Source: Vanessa cardui
Lineage: Eukaryota > Arthropoda > Insecta > Lepidoptera > Nymphalidae
DNA length: 64,000 nt
Reading direction: 5' to 3'
NCBI RefSeq assembly: GCF_905220365.1
Contig: NC_061124.1
Location: 2,420,501-2,484,500 of the forward strand
Part shown: positions 23,480-34,186 of the stretch, one piece after another
How positions within the stretch are numbered: position 1 is the stretch's first letter
Layout of the letters: each line of letters begins with the position of its first letter
Program-made: the position numbers and the translations under genes
Notes under the pieces: generated by a model
The model's database searches: none
What the model saw: the letters and a program-made list of their open reading frames with translations, nothing else
What the model was told of the DNA's origin: nothing

Positions 23480-23700
23480 TTATTTAGAACTGTAAGCAAT
23501 TTGATCCATTCGGCACGGATAATGTGGCGAAAAATATATATGGAAAAAATTATACTTTCGCCCGCGCTTTTTGCTAACCGTTACGACATGGAAATCTTCA
23601 AGAAAAGAGCGTACTCCTTCTACTACCTCCCTCGGTGTTTCAGATGTCCATAGGTAGCCACTTTCCATTAGGTGAGCATTCTGTTTGTTTACCCCCTACA
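23480..23700 (+). pseudogene. LINE reverse transcriptase C-terminal remnant
   Basis: The + frame reads SARIMWRK and then LFANRYDMEIFKKRAYSFYY before a stop near 23650. The pattern R-x-x-x-L-W-n-x-L-P ... F-x-x-R-Y-D-x-x-x-F-K is the recalled C-terminus of a non-LTR retrotransposon ORF2. It is followed by ccactttccattaggtgagc, typical 3' UTR text of that group. A 62-codon frame on the other strand (23480-23668) is its shadow. Confidence 0.5.
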
Positions 23701-25171
23701 ACTTAAAAATAAATTGGAAACTAATTTGTGCCCATACCTAAAAATTATATATATATATATATATGCTCTCAGACTGTCAATCCAAAATAGCGTTACGGAT
23801 TATTGCAATTTGGCGGCAGAATAATTGATGAGTAAATGGTAAACACACAAATCTATCGATCGTGAATAAAATATAATAATCGCCTGAACAAAACCCGGAC
23901 ATAAATTTAATTAAATACTATACTTATTTTATTTTAGAAGATCTTAAATTGACATGAGTTGTATAATTGAAAATACTATAAACGAACGTAATAAGCCGAC
24001 TTTTAATATTCACAATACTGGAATTTATAAGGGAAGTCAATTACACTACGCGTCTGCCTTTAATTTATTCATTAAAGCACAAATTAGATCGACAGCTCGA
24101 TATTGCTTTCGCGGGTTTGATTCTGCTTCTGATAGGAGTTTATGTTCTCCTATTACTACAAATATAAAATTATCAATAGGAATCTCCGAAATGATATTTT
24201 CATAATATTCATCTAATGTCGAGTTCACACATTTGCAAAATAGATAACGATCTCGGATGTATCGGAACATCTCATTTTTATCTGGTGCGCTTTTTCATTC
24301 TGCGAATGAACGGAGAAAAGATGACATCAGTACCACATGTCAAGAGCAAGTATCCTGGATAATTGTCCGAAAGAAGAATGACCGACCAGTCTTAAAGGCA
24401 AATGGACAACGACAAAACGCAAACGCAAAAGCCTAGTCATTGATCGACTATAATTATACTCCATAATATGTGAGATTGGTGACGATTAGGGCTTTCATGT
24501 ATCCTGATATATTCTTCTTAATAACCAAGTTTTAATACTTGTAGGTATATACATAGAAGTATTTATTTAAGTCTTCTATGCCTTAAGTTTCTGATTGTGC
24601 TGAAACTTTGGGTGAACAGGTCTGCGTATGACAGCAAAGGCTAACCCCAAAAAAATGTCTATAGTCTTTAAAAATAATAGTTTGATACCTACACAAGTTT
24701 CATTTTACCAGTTCGATTCTAGACCGAGCTATTAGTTAATTATAAAATTATTCAATTACTAATATTCCTATTTACCCCTCCTTTTAAGCTTATCGCTTGT
24801 TTTAGGAGTGGGGATGACAATAAATGGACCCTTAGAAACAATTTGTACCTACTATATATTCAATAAACTTCACGAAACATTTTGTTTAAAATTCAACCGT
24901 ATATAAAATAGGCTTAAAGATCTTATAAATACTAAACGCGAGTTTTATAAGTTAGTAATACAGATTTTTATGAAGCGCTAAATCGGCTAGAAACACAATT
25001 CCCTCGACCTTGGCGTAGCAGTAATGTTTACGTTTTAAAAAGATTTATATTAACGTGTATGATAAAATGTTTAGAACGCCATGGATCACGTTTACGATGG
25101 CAATTTGTATTCAGCTATCTGAAATAATGTTTTTAAAGGGAAATATTTAGTTTTATAGATAGTCTAGAAAT
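23701..25171. other. Unassigned stretch with (TA)n and one unknown frame
   Basis: A (TA)n run lies at about 23746-23764. A - strand frame at 24046-24270 (74 codons) contains YYENIISEIPIDNFIFVVIG and EAESNPRKQYRAVDL. It is less AT-biased in sense than chance frames here, but I do not recognise it and it lacks supported splice sites. The rest holds nothing visible. Confidence 0.3.
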
Positions 25172-25419
25172 CTAGCGACTCGACCCGGCTTCGCACGGGT
25201 GCATACTAAATATTCTACAGCATTTGTTTATTTTCGTCATCACATTAGAAACTTCGTAAATTATCAGTGTTTCTTTACTATATTGTCTATTATATACAAA
25301 AACCTTCCTCTCGAATCACTCTATCTTAAAAAAAAACCGCATCAAAATAATTTGCGTCGTTTTAAAGATATAATAACACATAGGGACAGACAGCGACTTT
25401 GTTTCATACTATGTAATGA
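25172..25419 (-). mobile_element. Helitron-like element, family Hb, good copy
   Basis: CTAG at 25172 is followed by GCGACTCGACCCGGCTTCGC, with an ACCCG/CGGGT stem just inside. The interior has aaccgcatcaaaataatttg. It ends at tttcatactatgtaatga. Confidence 0.6.
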
Positions 25420-25544
25420 TATCTACATATATATGTATGTATCTTTACTGACTATGTAATTCGCGTGAATATGCATATATATTCAAACAAAAATTTTGCT
25501 TACTGCTTTGATCGTAGGTAACGCTTTTTTATTTACACGAAGTA

Positions 25545-25705
25545 GTCAGTGAAATGGGCAACGGTGACACCATACTAAGTGGCACTATAATAAATATTCA
25601 TATCCGAGGAACTAAAATGTTATGTCCCTTGTGCCTGTAGTGTACTGGCTCACTCATCCTATCCACTACTACAAATACAATAATACTACTGCTGTGTGGC
25701 GTTAA
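25545..25705 (-). mobile_element. SINE-B, partial
   Basis: The blocks ggaactaaaatgttatgtcc, cttgtgcctgtag and tactggctcactcatcct are well kept. Both ends are eroded. Confidence 0.6.
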
Positions 25706-26377
25706 AATATATTTGATGTAGGTTATGTAGACACAATATTCTACCAAGTATTAATACACAACTGCCTCCTGTTATTGGCAAAGTCCAAAAATAAATTAAT
25801 CAGGCCTTGCAAATAAAAAATAAATTTAGAGTCTCAAAATAGAATGTAAATAGGTTTACTATTTACATTATTTCTTAATTTGGCTTGTCTTATAAAATAC
25901 GAGATATAAAAATACAGATAGTATTATAGTGATGTCATTAGGTAATTTTATTTTGTGTTCTTGTGAGCAATGAACATAAAAATTGATTGCCTAGTTGAAT
26001 AGAGTATATTTTGATTATGATTTCAAATATGTACATCTGAGCTTTCAGCACATTATATAACGAAAATATGTTGTAATTGTGACACGTGTGCCTTGGATAT
26101 GTCGTTAATCCTTATCAATATCTGTAATATACATGAGAAGATGATTTTATTTATCGGTTTATTTAATTATTGGTTCACGGTCTAGCCGACCATAATATAC
26201 TTATTTACTAGCTGAATTAGATTTGTTTGATATCAATTACAAGACCCTGTTAACAATTGTTACTCAATTTAGCCCCTCAAGAGGAGAATTAAAATAAGTC
26301 CTAGCCTATGGCTTTTCCTAGAGCTCAAACTAGCTACGTTTAACTGTTTAAGAGTGAAATAATAACAGACAGAGTTA
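25706..26377. other. AT-rich stretch, nothing recognised
   Basis: No open frame over 60 codons and no repeat family seen. Confidence 0.4.
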
Positions 26378-26613
26378 CTTTTTTATGGTATAGGTTGGCG
26401 GACAAGCATATGGGCTACCTGATGGTAAGTGGTCACCAACATCCATAGACAATGAATCTAAGAAATATTAACTATTCCTTACATCGTCAATGTGCTGCCA
26501 ATCTTGGGAACTAAGATGTTATATCCCTTGTGCCTGTAGTTACACTGGCTCACTCAAACCGGAACACAACAATACTGAGTACTGTTATTTGGCGGTAGAA
26601 TAACTGATGAGTA
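26378..26613 (-). mobile_element. SINE-B, head-truncated
   Basis: The poly-T/tatggtataggttggcgga end (the A-tail side) is intact. The copy stops at ctgatgagtac, missing the last 60 bp or so that form the family head. As the A-tail side is preserved, this is a 5' truncation of the - strand element. Confidence 0.75.
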
Positions 26614-27610
26614 CTTTAACTTTTTTACATCACATATCAATAAGTACAAACAATAACAATTATATAACGTAATTATATAAAAGGTAATTTAGACTTTATT
26701 ATTTCACAATTCGTACACTGAAATAAGAGATAGTACTAGTTAGCTAATAATAGTTTAACTATTAAACAATTATATTGATTAGTAATTTAATAAAAATTTC
26801 AAAGGTACAAATAGATATAAAGTATTGCAACAAAAAACCTAAACCCCCTTTCACGGCGGATTAGGCGGAAACGACTATATTTACGAAATAAACTAACCGT
26901 TATTACTCATCGATCTCGCGTCAAATCTTACGAAATTTAGAGGCGATTGCGTCCCGAACTTTTAACTAGCGGATGTAGCTGCTACAGATACTCGAAGAAT
27001 CCATCAAGTCTGGCTACGATCACGTCAAAGTTTACGATAGTTGTTTTTTTTTTTAATTTCCTTGCCGATGGTGTTAGAGGAAGCGTTTCTTTGTAATTTA
27101 TAAATAACTCGCCCAGTTATTGTGTAATGCGAGTTCTGTTTAATGCGTGTATTAAAACGTTTATTTTTTAACAACCAAGGAGAACATTTTATATTGTTTC
27201 ATTGACGATTCCAGTTCAAGAACAGTGTTGCCAGATTAGTAAATTTAACACTTAATGCAGAAAATAAAATGGATATAGGGATGTTGTCATGAAGTTCCGA
27301 AATGAAGCAAGAAATATACTCAATTTTTTAATTTACTTTTTTGTTGTTGGTAATAATATCAAGGTTTTTCATGAGTAATAAATGTAATTTTCGCGGTTGT
27401 TTTTTGTTTGATGGAGTTAAAATAATGTGCCGCTTTAGCAAGATTACAAACGCCAACCAGCAAAAATACAAGCGATTGTTAAATTAAGCCAAAATTGTAG
27501 AGTTAAATATAAAACATACCGAGTATGGAAATCAGCGATCTTAGCAGGAATTTGAGTGAAATCCGACATTATTTTTGTTTTTAATTTATATGGCAATCTG
27601 AAGGAAGGAA
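26614..27610. other. AT-rich stretch, nothing recognised
   Basis: Scattered CpG-containing text around 26850-27010, but no frame, repeat or splice signal that I can support. Confidence 0.4.
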
Positions 27611-27878
27611 AAGTAACAGCTTTTATATCCTGCTGGGCTAATGCCTCCTCTACTTCTGTTTGGGGCTAATTCCACCTAGCTGCTCCGATATGGCGAGGTA
27701 AATACACATGTGGCAGCATTTCATTGAAATTAGATAAATATATCTTTCCTCGCATTGTTTGCTTTTACTGCTGAGTGCAACAGGAATTACAAAACATATT
27801 AGGCACATGTAAATTCAGCGGTAGATCTGGATTTAAAACCGCAATTATCAGCTTAGGTGTACTGGTCAATCGGCTATT
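27611..27878 (-). mobile_element. SINE-A, old and diverged
   Basis: Order is preserved (tgctgggctaatgcctcctc, acatgtggcagcatttc, ggtgtactggtcaatcggc), but most blocks carry several substitutions. This is the oldest-looking copy of the family here. Confidence 0.6.
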
Positions 27879-28194
27879 TAGAGTCTGATATACGGAAAAC
27901 TGCAATTTTATTTTATTTTCATACCTATCTAGTTTCAGTAGATAGATAGATAGAAATAAAGGACTTGAGACAAAACGATATAATTACCCAGTTATTTGGG
28001 ATCAGCGAAATTGTGTACATCTATAGAACAGATATTGAAAACACCCTGTATCGAACATAAATGATATACACCATGTATATAACAGTAAATGTATACAGAC
28101 ATACATACTCTAATACAATTAGTAGTTGTATTGAACCAAGAGATTTATCCACCCGTACGGTAATGGTGCTGCTACACAGTAGGAACAAAATGTT

Positions 28195-28290
28195 TTAAGA
28201 CATTATTCATAGTATAAAACAGAGTCGCTTACCGCTGTCTCTGTGTATGGTTATGTCTTTAAATTGATAGAGTGATTTAAGAGGTTGATA
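28195..28290 (+). mobile_element. Helitron-like family Hb fragment, opposite orientation
   Basis: The text catagtataaaacagagtcgc followed by ttgatagagtgatttaagag is the reverse complement of the distal half of the Hb elements. The CTAG-proximal half is absent. Confidence 0.4.
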
Positions 28291-29491
28291 GTTAAGCTGT
28301 GAGAAAGTCCTTGTGAAACTATCTCAGGCAGACAAATTTGACATTGGATTTATTTTCCGAAATCCAATCAATCTTTAGAACAAAATTTAAAAACATTAAT
28401 GTTTAATTATGTTATATAACAATAAAACTATTTGTTACAATTTGTAATAAATTGTGGTGTAAAATATTAGTCGGAAGATAATCACGAGTATATCTTTCGC
28501 ATCAGATATGGTAACACTATCGCCTAATGAGGGTAGGAAGTAACACAAATATAATAATCGTCTCTACTTTTATGTGGTTCACAATAAGCGCAATAATCTC
28601 AGTATTCACAGTGATATTCGCAATAACTTAATCACAAGACTTTTAATTAGATAGCTAGGTGTAACGAGCAACAGAAACAGACGTTCGCTGTGTCTGCCCC
28701 GGCGTTCCGTTAGTGCGGATTGCCACGCCATCTGTCGGCCAGCTACGCACTTTGCCTCCTAAAAAGTCAACTCAGCGCCTTTTTATTATTTACGCCGACA
28801 TATTTAATAATATATTTTAACATTCTATAAATCCAGTGTGGCAGCACCATAATGCATCTTACCGCAAGCTATGTGTTTCTGTCATGTGTCAAATAACTTT
28901 AATGGGTATATACTAGCAAAACTTACAACTTTATAATATAACTTGATCTATCCTATACCCTAAAATACACTCATAAAATAACCATTCCTAAAGCTAAACC
29001 AACGTAGTATTGTGTTTTCAGCCCACAGATGGGCTAAGTAATACCAAATTTCTTTATACAGATAGATCTGCAACAGAAAAAATAAATGCAAGTTTCATAG
29101 CGAGAGCGGGATCGCGAGAATTAAAGACACATGAAATGTCAGTGTTGCTATTTTAAAACAACCACAACCCATGAAACAAGTGACATGTGTTTTTGTGTCG
29201 GCTGTGTTTCATAATGATCACCTTCATTGTCTTTTCCATATAATTCGTACAATAGCTAGTAATTTTATGTTAATTACAACAAAAGTTTCAAATTGAACGC
29301 ATGACCGGTTGAATTGATTTAATTAATGCTTTGTATGGGCCGAGTTGCTTTATGTTAAATTAGTAAAGCGATAAACGAGGTCAACGACCGCAATTTATAT
29401 TACAGCTTTTTTACAAAAAAAAATCTGTTTATTTCGTAATAAATTAAGTTGTCAGATATATTATAACAACACTACTATGATTTGATGAAGA
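28291..29491. other. Unassigned stretch with a GC-richer patch
   Basis: About 28670-28790 (tctgccccggcgttccgtta, cacgccatctgtcggcc) is markedly GC-richer than its surroundings. I see no frame, splice site or promoter motif that explains it. Confidence 0.35.
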
Positions 29492-29723
29492 ATCCTTGTT
29501 GGGCCACCTGATGGAAAGTGGTCACCATCACCCATAGACAACGAAGCTGTAAGAAATATTAACTATTCCTTACATGTTATGTCCCTTGTGCCTGTAGTTA
29601 CACTGGCTCACTCACCTTTCAAACCGGAACACAACAATACTGAGTACTGTTATTTGGCGGTAGAATAACTGATGAGTGGGTGGTACCTACCCAGACGGGC
29701 TTGCACAAAGCCCTACCACCAAG
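29492..29723 (-). mobile_element. SINE-B, tail-side truncated
   Basis: It runs from gggccacctgatgg to a complete family head, ending acaaagccctaccaccaag. The oligo-A end is missing. The head abuts the palindrome at 29724-29802. Confidence 0.75.
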
Positions 29724-29802
29724 AGATAACGTAAGATAGAGCATATTATATTACGCAAGATATAGCATATAGCATATATATATGTTCTATCTTACGTTAT
29801 CT
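29724..29802. repeat. Near-perfect 23-bp inverted repeat
   Basis: The arm agataacgtaagatagagc (29724-) is mirrored by the arm ending gttctatcttacgttatct (29780-29802), with one mismatch in 23 and a 33-bp AT-rich loop. It starts at the base after the SINE-B head. Confidence 0.85.
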
Positions 29803-30487
29803 ACTGATACATATATTTATTAGTGAATTTCGAATCTTGAATTAACAGGAGATTTGACTTTAATTTATCATATACCTAATACTTATTTGTGAAGTTATTA
29901 CAGTCTTATCTTTTATACATTTGATATAATATAGATAATATATAGGTAGAGGATATCTGAACATCGAATCAAAAAGATATGTCAAAGAAACGTTCAAAAC
30001 GTACTGTGCCCAAATATGTATGTAAAATTTTGCCATAAAAAGTGATTGCAATACCACACGCGATAAATACATGTAACATAGCAATTTGTAATATATGCAT
30101 TTTTTATTTATATTCTATTTACGGTAATTGTAGAATAGAATTCATTGTGAGCGTTAAATTCGGAATATTACATATACACGTATAATAGGTAAAGTAAATA
30201 CATATAACAATGAAGGATTACATTTAAAAGTAAAGTTCTGTTCCCTTTTAGTACCTTGTTAAGTCAATTTTTATGCTATTTTATGAATGACTGGTTTCAA
30301 TTTGCAATATTTAATTTTTACACAATGGTTTATTTCAACAGATTATTCCAAAATTTTTGCTGTTAAAGCCAAAGCATAGCATCTCAAAAATAACCTACCC
30401 CATAAAACCTTTGTGCTCTCGAACTCTTTCGTACGTCCCAAAAGTCTACCCCTTCAAATATTTTAATAAATTTCCTTTTCTTTCCAG
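29803..30487. other. Upstream intron-like sequence ending in a splice acceptor
   Basis: AT-rich and without recognised repeats. The last 25 bases form a pyrimidine tract (tttccttttctttccag) ending in AG at 30486-30487. Confidence 0.5.
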
Positions 30488-30673
30488 GAATCAAACCAAG
30501 CAATAAAACTTAAATTTACGACAAAAGAGAAAACAAAATAGAATCAAATGGAAAAGTGTAAACGCGAAAGACATATCAAACATATATCATGTCCTAAATG
30601 AAAGTGAAGTTGTTAAGTTATAAATGAAACAAGTGAAGTGATCTTTTGGTGATATGGATGAATAAACGCTGTA
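30488..30673 (+). promoter_or_regulatory. 5' leader with a chain of upstream ORFs
   Basis: This is the non-coding part of the candidate exon. It contains six upstream ATGs: 30548-30601 (17 codons, MEKCKRERHIKHISCPK), 30589-30597 (2), 30598-30627 (9), 30624-30641 (5), 30654-30665 (3) and 30658-30699 (13, overlapping the main start in another frame). The 17-codon uORF's stop overlaps the next start as ATGA at 30598, and the 9-codon uORF's stop overlaps another as ATGA at 30624. An in-frame TGA at 30659-30661 precedes the main ATG. Such a leader would be expected to lower or condition translation of the main frame. That is inference and depends on the exon being real. Confidence 0.5.
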
Positions 30674-30755
30674 ATGGGGTGTGGCCAGAGCAAAATTAAT
30701 CTTTATCCGAGAAGAAATAAAAATGGCGGAAAAGGGAATAGTGCCAAAAAGTCAG
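30674..30755 (+). CDS. Candidate first coding exon, Met-Gly-Cys N-terminus
   Basis: The ATG at 30674 (G at -3, G at +4) opens 27 codons plus one base, beginning MGCGQSKINLYPRRNK and continuing with lysine, glycine and asparagine. A donor follows (tcag|gtgaga) at 30755/30756, leaving phase 1. The acceptor ccag|g at 30487/30488 follows a strong pyrimidine tract. Gly2-Cys3 after Met fits N-myristoylation plus palmitoylation, and the basic stretch after residue 12 would help membrane binding, so the protein probably sits on the inner membrane face. The parent gene is not identified; PDE8-type phosphodiesterases also start MGC, but that is only a loose parallel. No later exon is recognised before the window ends, so the following intron would exceed 33 kb. 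Confidence 0.55.
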
Positions 30756-31698
30756 GTGAGATTTAACACGATTATGATCGATGGCAAACAGTTTATTAAC
30801 TAAACTAAAGAAACAGGATGAAATTTAATTTGAACTCACTTTAAAACAGTTTCATATATTACTATTTTAACTTTTTTCCAAGTTAAATAACTTTAAATAC
30901 TTCGCACTAACTCACTTGGCTTTGTGTATTTAACATATGTTACACAGTTTAAAAAAAATGTGGTCCATTTTTGCACAGCACATATTTTGTCGTCTATCTA
31001 TATCACTAATATGAATTTGTTCTGATATGTTTGTATGTTGCAAGTGATTACTCTTTTAATTTAAAAAATAAATCGTTTTTACGGTTTATAGGGAGACATC
31101 TTTCAAATTTAATGAACCCATGTTTTTCAGGAGTTCATATAGTTAGTCAGTCAGGACATTCTCTGTTATTTAAAATATTTCAAATTCAGAACGATCGTCA
31201 AAGGAAACTTCAAATATTATTCAGAGCCTAAGTGCATACTGAATCAAAACAGTTATATTTCTGTCAGTATTGAGTTGAACTATTCTTTTATTCAATAAAT
31301 GGTCAGACAACAACGACCTTATAGGAAATAAGAATAAAACACAAAAACTTAAATTTTTAAATAAATTTTTTTGAAAAACATATCAAATTTAAAATCAGAT
31401 AATACAATTGATATTACCGAAAAACTTTAGGTTTAAAAATCTATTTATTTATTCTTAAGACAATTCGCCTCTTCAAACTAGTTCATAAATAAAAGTCTTA
31501 TAAAATTGTCATTTATTTGTACCAAGAAATTCAAGATCTTAAAACAATGAGGAACATAAAGAAGTATCTGACTATCGTTTCGTTAATTTGAAGATCGTGA
31601 TGTTATTCCTATATCTTTAAAGTTTTTTTTTTTTTTAAACTTGCTTCTGGTATTATAATACTTTTAAATTGCATATTATACAGGTACTCTAGTCGACC
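30756..31698 (+). other. Intron-like sequence after the candidate exon
   Basis: It begins gtgagatttaac. It is AT-rich with a 66-codon frame at 31031-31231 that has no domain. No repeat family is recognised before the LINE tail at 31699. Confidence 0.4.
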
Positions 31699-31825
31699 CT
31701 CAAATCAAATCAAATCAATTTTATTCACCTTCACAATAAAGCGTTTTTGTATCGTCAATATTTAAACATTACCACCGTTTCGGCAGCAACCTCCAGTGGC
31801 AAGAAACTCGCATCGTTTTCTACCA
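31699..31825 (-). mobile_element. LINE 3' end with (TTTGAT)n tail
   Basis: On the + strand it starts caaatcaaatcaaatcaatt, the complement of a TTTGAT hexamer tail, then ttattcaccttcacaat. It continues to accaccgtttcggcagcaac and aagaaactcgcatcg, the 3' UTR blocks of the CR1/Jockey-like group. Only about 125 bp is retained. Confidence 0.6.
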
Positions 31826-31925
31826 TCAAACCAATTACTAATACTCAGTCATCAGCGTTACAGAGTATTGCACTGTTCCGGTTTGAATTCGATGTGGCTA
31901 ATAGCACATAACATCTTCGAATACT
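31826..31925 (+). mobile_element. SINE-B remnant
   Basis: Short blocks (agtattgcactgttccggtt, acataacatctt) match the family in order, joined directly to the LINE tail. Confidence 0.35.
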
Positions 31926-32304
31926 GGATTAGGGACGTTTATGATTGGATTATCTTGAAATACCAATAATCTAAAGGGAACAGTTAAGGTTGTCATTTGT
32001 TTATCGTCCTAAAATACTTGAAAAAATATTCGGACCGAATTATTGTTTAACGCGGATAATATTTTCGAGTTATACTTATGTTTACTTTATCTATTGTCCT
32101 TTTTTAAGTTATTTATATTCGAATTCCAAATCAGAATTAGTTGGCTTGATTTTCGTATAACAGGCCTTTTAAGGAAAATCCATTTGACTTTTCAGATATG
32201 GGCATAATTCAGTGTAAAGTTATCGGTGCACAGGTTTCACAATAATTGTGATCTTGGTTTTAGTGCTAAATTAATAAATAAACAACTCAATCCAATGACA
32301 ATTA
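31926..32304. other. AT-rich stretch, nothing recognised
   Basis: No frame or repeat assigned. Confidence 0.4.
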
Positions 32305-32770
32305 ATATATGTATACTTTATTCAAGTAGGATTTTACAAGCACTTTTGAATTGTCATTTTACAAACTATATTAAGTGTAGCTACTATCGGTTCGAAATGT
32401 AGGTTCTAACGAGAAAAACCGGTAAGAAACTCAGAAGTTAGTCTTTGCCAACTTTTAATATACAAAGTTATGCTTGTTAAATACCATTGGGTGCATACTT
32501 AATCGTATATATAATATATGTAAGATTAAGTATGTACCAATATATGTCTGGAAGTGAACAAGTATTAGCTCTACGCTTTTTTATCATCTATATAATCTTG
32601 TATTGAATAATATGCTAATATATTTTTTATAAGTTGAATTTATGAATCGACAAATTTTAAAAATATCTGCGCATTTTATTATAGAAACGTATACTTTGCC
32701 CCAAGAAGGATTTATTGACTTTGCAGAGTCGTAAGCTTGGCATTACAAACTCCCTACGTCTTACGTTTAT
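32305..32770 (-). mobile_element. CR1/Jockey-like LINE 3' fragment, decayed
   Basis: On the - strand the translated text reads KVNKSFLGQSIRFYNKM, then stops and shifts follow. The 3' UTR (ccggtttttctcgttagaac) ends at acttgaataaagtat. It is the same subfamily as 48966-49400, with which it shares ttttacaagcacttttgaat, but is more decayed. Confidence 0.65.
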
Positions 32771-33630
32771 TAAATGAAATGAATAAATAATCAAATTTAA
32801 ACATTTTAATTATGAACCGATTTTACTTCAGTATGTATAAGGCGTATTAATTTAACGCAAAACTAAGATGATATATATATTAATTATACCATAAATTGTC
32901 TATGATTTATGGCCCAACTGTTCCAACCTCAACCCTATAACGTTTTGATATAACCGCTACCAAACAGACAGCAAACCTTGCCTCGTACTTGGTAACAATT
33001 CAAGTGATGACTTAAATGAAATATCCTTAACACAAAGTGGGTACATTTATTGAATAGAACAATGAATGTTGTTAAGATCAATCTTAATGGAGTGCCAAAA
33101 GATCCACGCAATATAACCTTTTGTTATTAACTTACACCATTTTGCTTTTATAACATATTCTCCAGATGTTATCACTGATGTTTTCAAGCGTAGCTAATTC
33201 CGCAACGGTGCTTAGTGAATATGTCACCGTAAGATTACAAAATTCGTTAGATTAAAATCTATCTCGTGAGATTGTAAACTGTCGAAATATTGTGAACCGT
33301 GAAATATGATTGTAATTTATCGTATTATTTTTCACTATATTGTAATCTATAGAAGTTAAACTGTTAGATAACAATCTGTCCCGCGTCAAATTGTCAACTG
33401 TCGAAAACATCGACAAATCTTTCATTCCATCATCATTTTCATTCATCGACATCTTGCGTTGTATGAAATTATATTATACCTTAGATTATAAAACAAACAT
33501 ATGTTTATGGATTGGTAACGAATGGAAACGCTTTTATTTCTTCGTTTTAATATTGCGCGCGATCCTTTCACGTTTTGGCTGCCATATGCACTGGTTTTCT
33601 TATGTTTCTTCGTGTCTTTATCTATACATA
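32771..33630. other. AT-rich stretch with short repeated phrases
   Basis: 33240-33450 contains several variants of attgtaaactgtcgaaa and aatcta-type phrases (33263, 33384 and others), suggesting a degenerate local repeat. Frames at 33252-33751 on both strands are chance. Confidence 0.3.
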
Positions 33631-34186
33631 TAAAAAAATTGGAGTATCTGTTTATAATATAAATAACCGCTAAAATGTAACCGCTTTTACTAACATATGT
33701 AGTTACCATAGTTAACATAGTAGGCCGTGAAAGAACAACGCAGACATACATATAGACAGGGTTTAAGATCTACTAAGATTTTTTTTGTAAATGTTATAAG
33801 TCTGTGGAAGTACAAAAAAGATTGATAGTATACTGACTGACTAGGTATGTAATTTGAATTTAACAAAAAAAAAATTAATCAATACGTTTATTTCGCAGAT
33901 TTTACTATAACTTATGAATTCCGTATTAGGTAGCTTTTGTTTTATTAAGTCGTTAGTGGGAGGCATCTGCGCGGTGCGTTTACTATTATTTTATATACAA
34001 TTATAAAAAATAAAGTAGCCTAAGTTACTTCTTATTGCATCAGCTATCTGCCAGTGAAAGTCCCGCTAAAATCGGTTAAGATAGATAAAATTGTATAAAA
34101 TATTATTTTGGTATATGTACCGTAACTACATATGTTAGTAAAAGCGGTTACATTTTAATATTATAAACAGATACTCCAATTTTTTA
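33631..34186. mobile_element. Inverted-repeat element, ~555 bp
   Basis: The left arm (33631-33705, ttggagtatctgtttataat ...) and the right arm (34123-34186) are reverse complements. They differ mainly by a 10-bp insertion in the left arm, where aaccgct is repeated. The 417-bp interior has no ORF and carries aagtagcctaagttacttct with ccagtgaaagtcccgctaaa, a phrase common in lepidopteran repeats (recalled). It is probably a non-autonomous DNA transposon; no certain target duplication is seen. Confidence 0.6.

Noticed and set aside
33443..33751. 102-codon minus-strand frame
   Set aside because: Overlaps an opposite frame and the inverted-repeat element, and is rich in Tyr/Ile/Ser with no motif.
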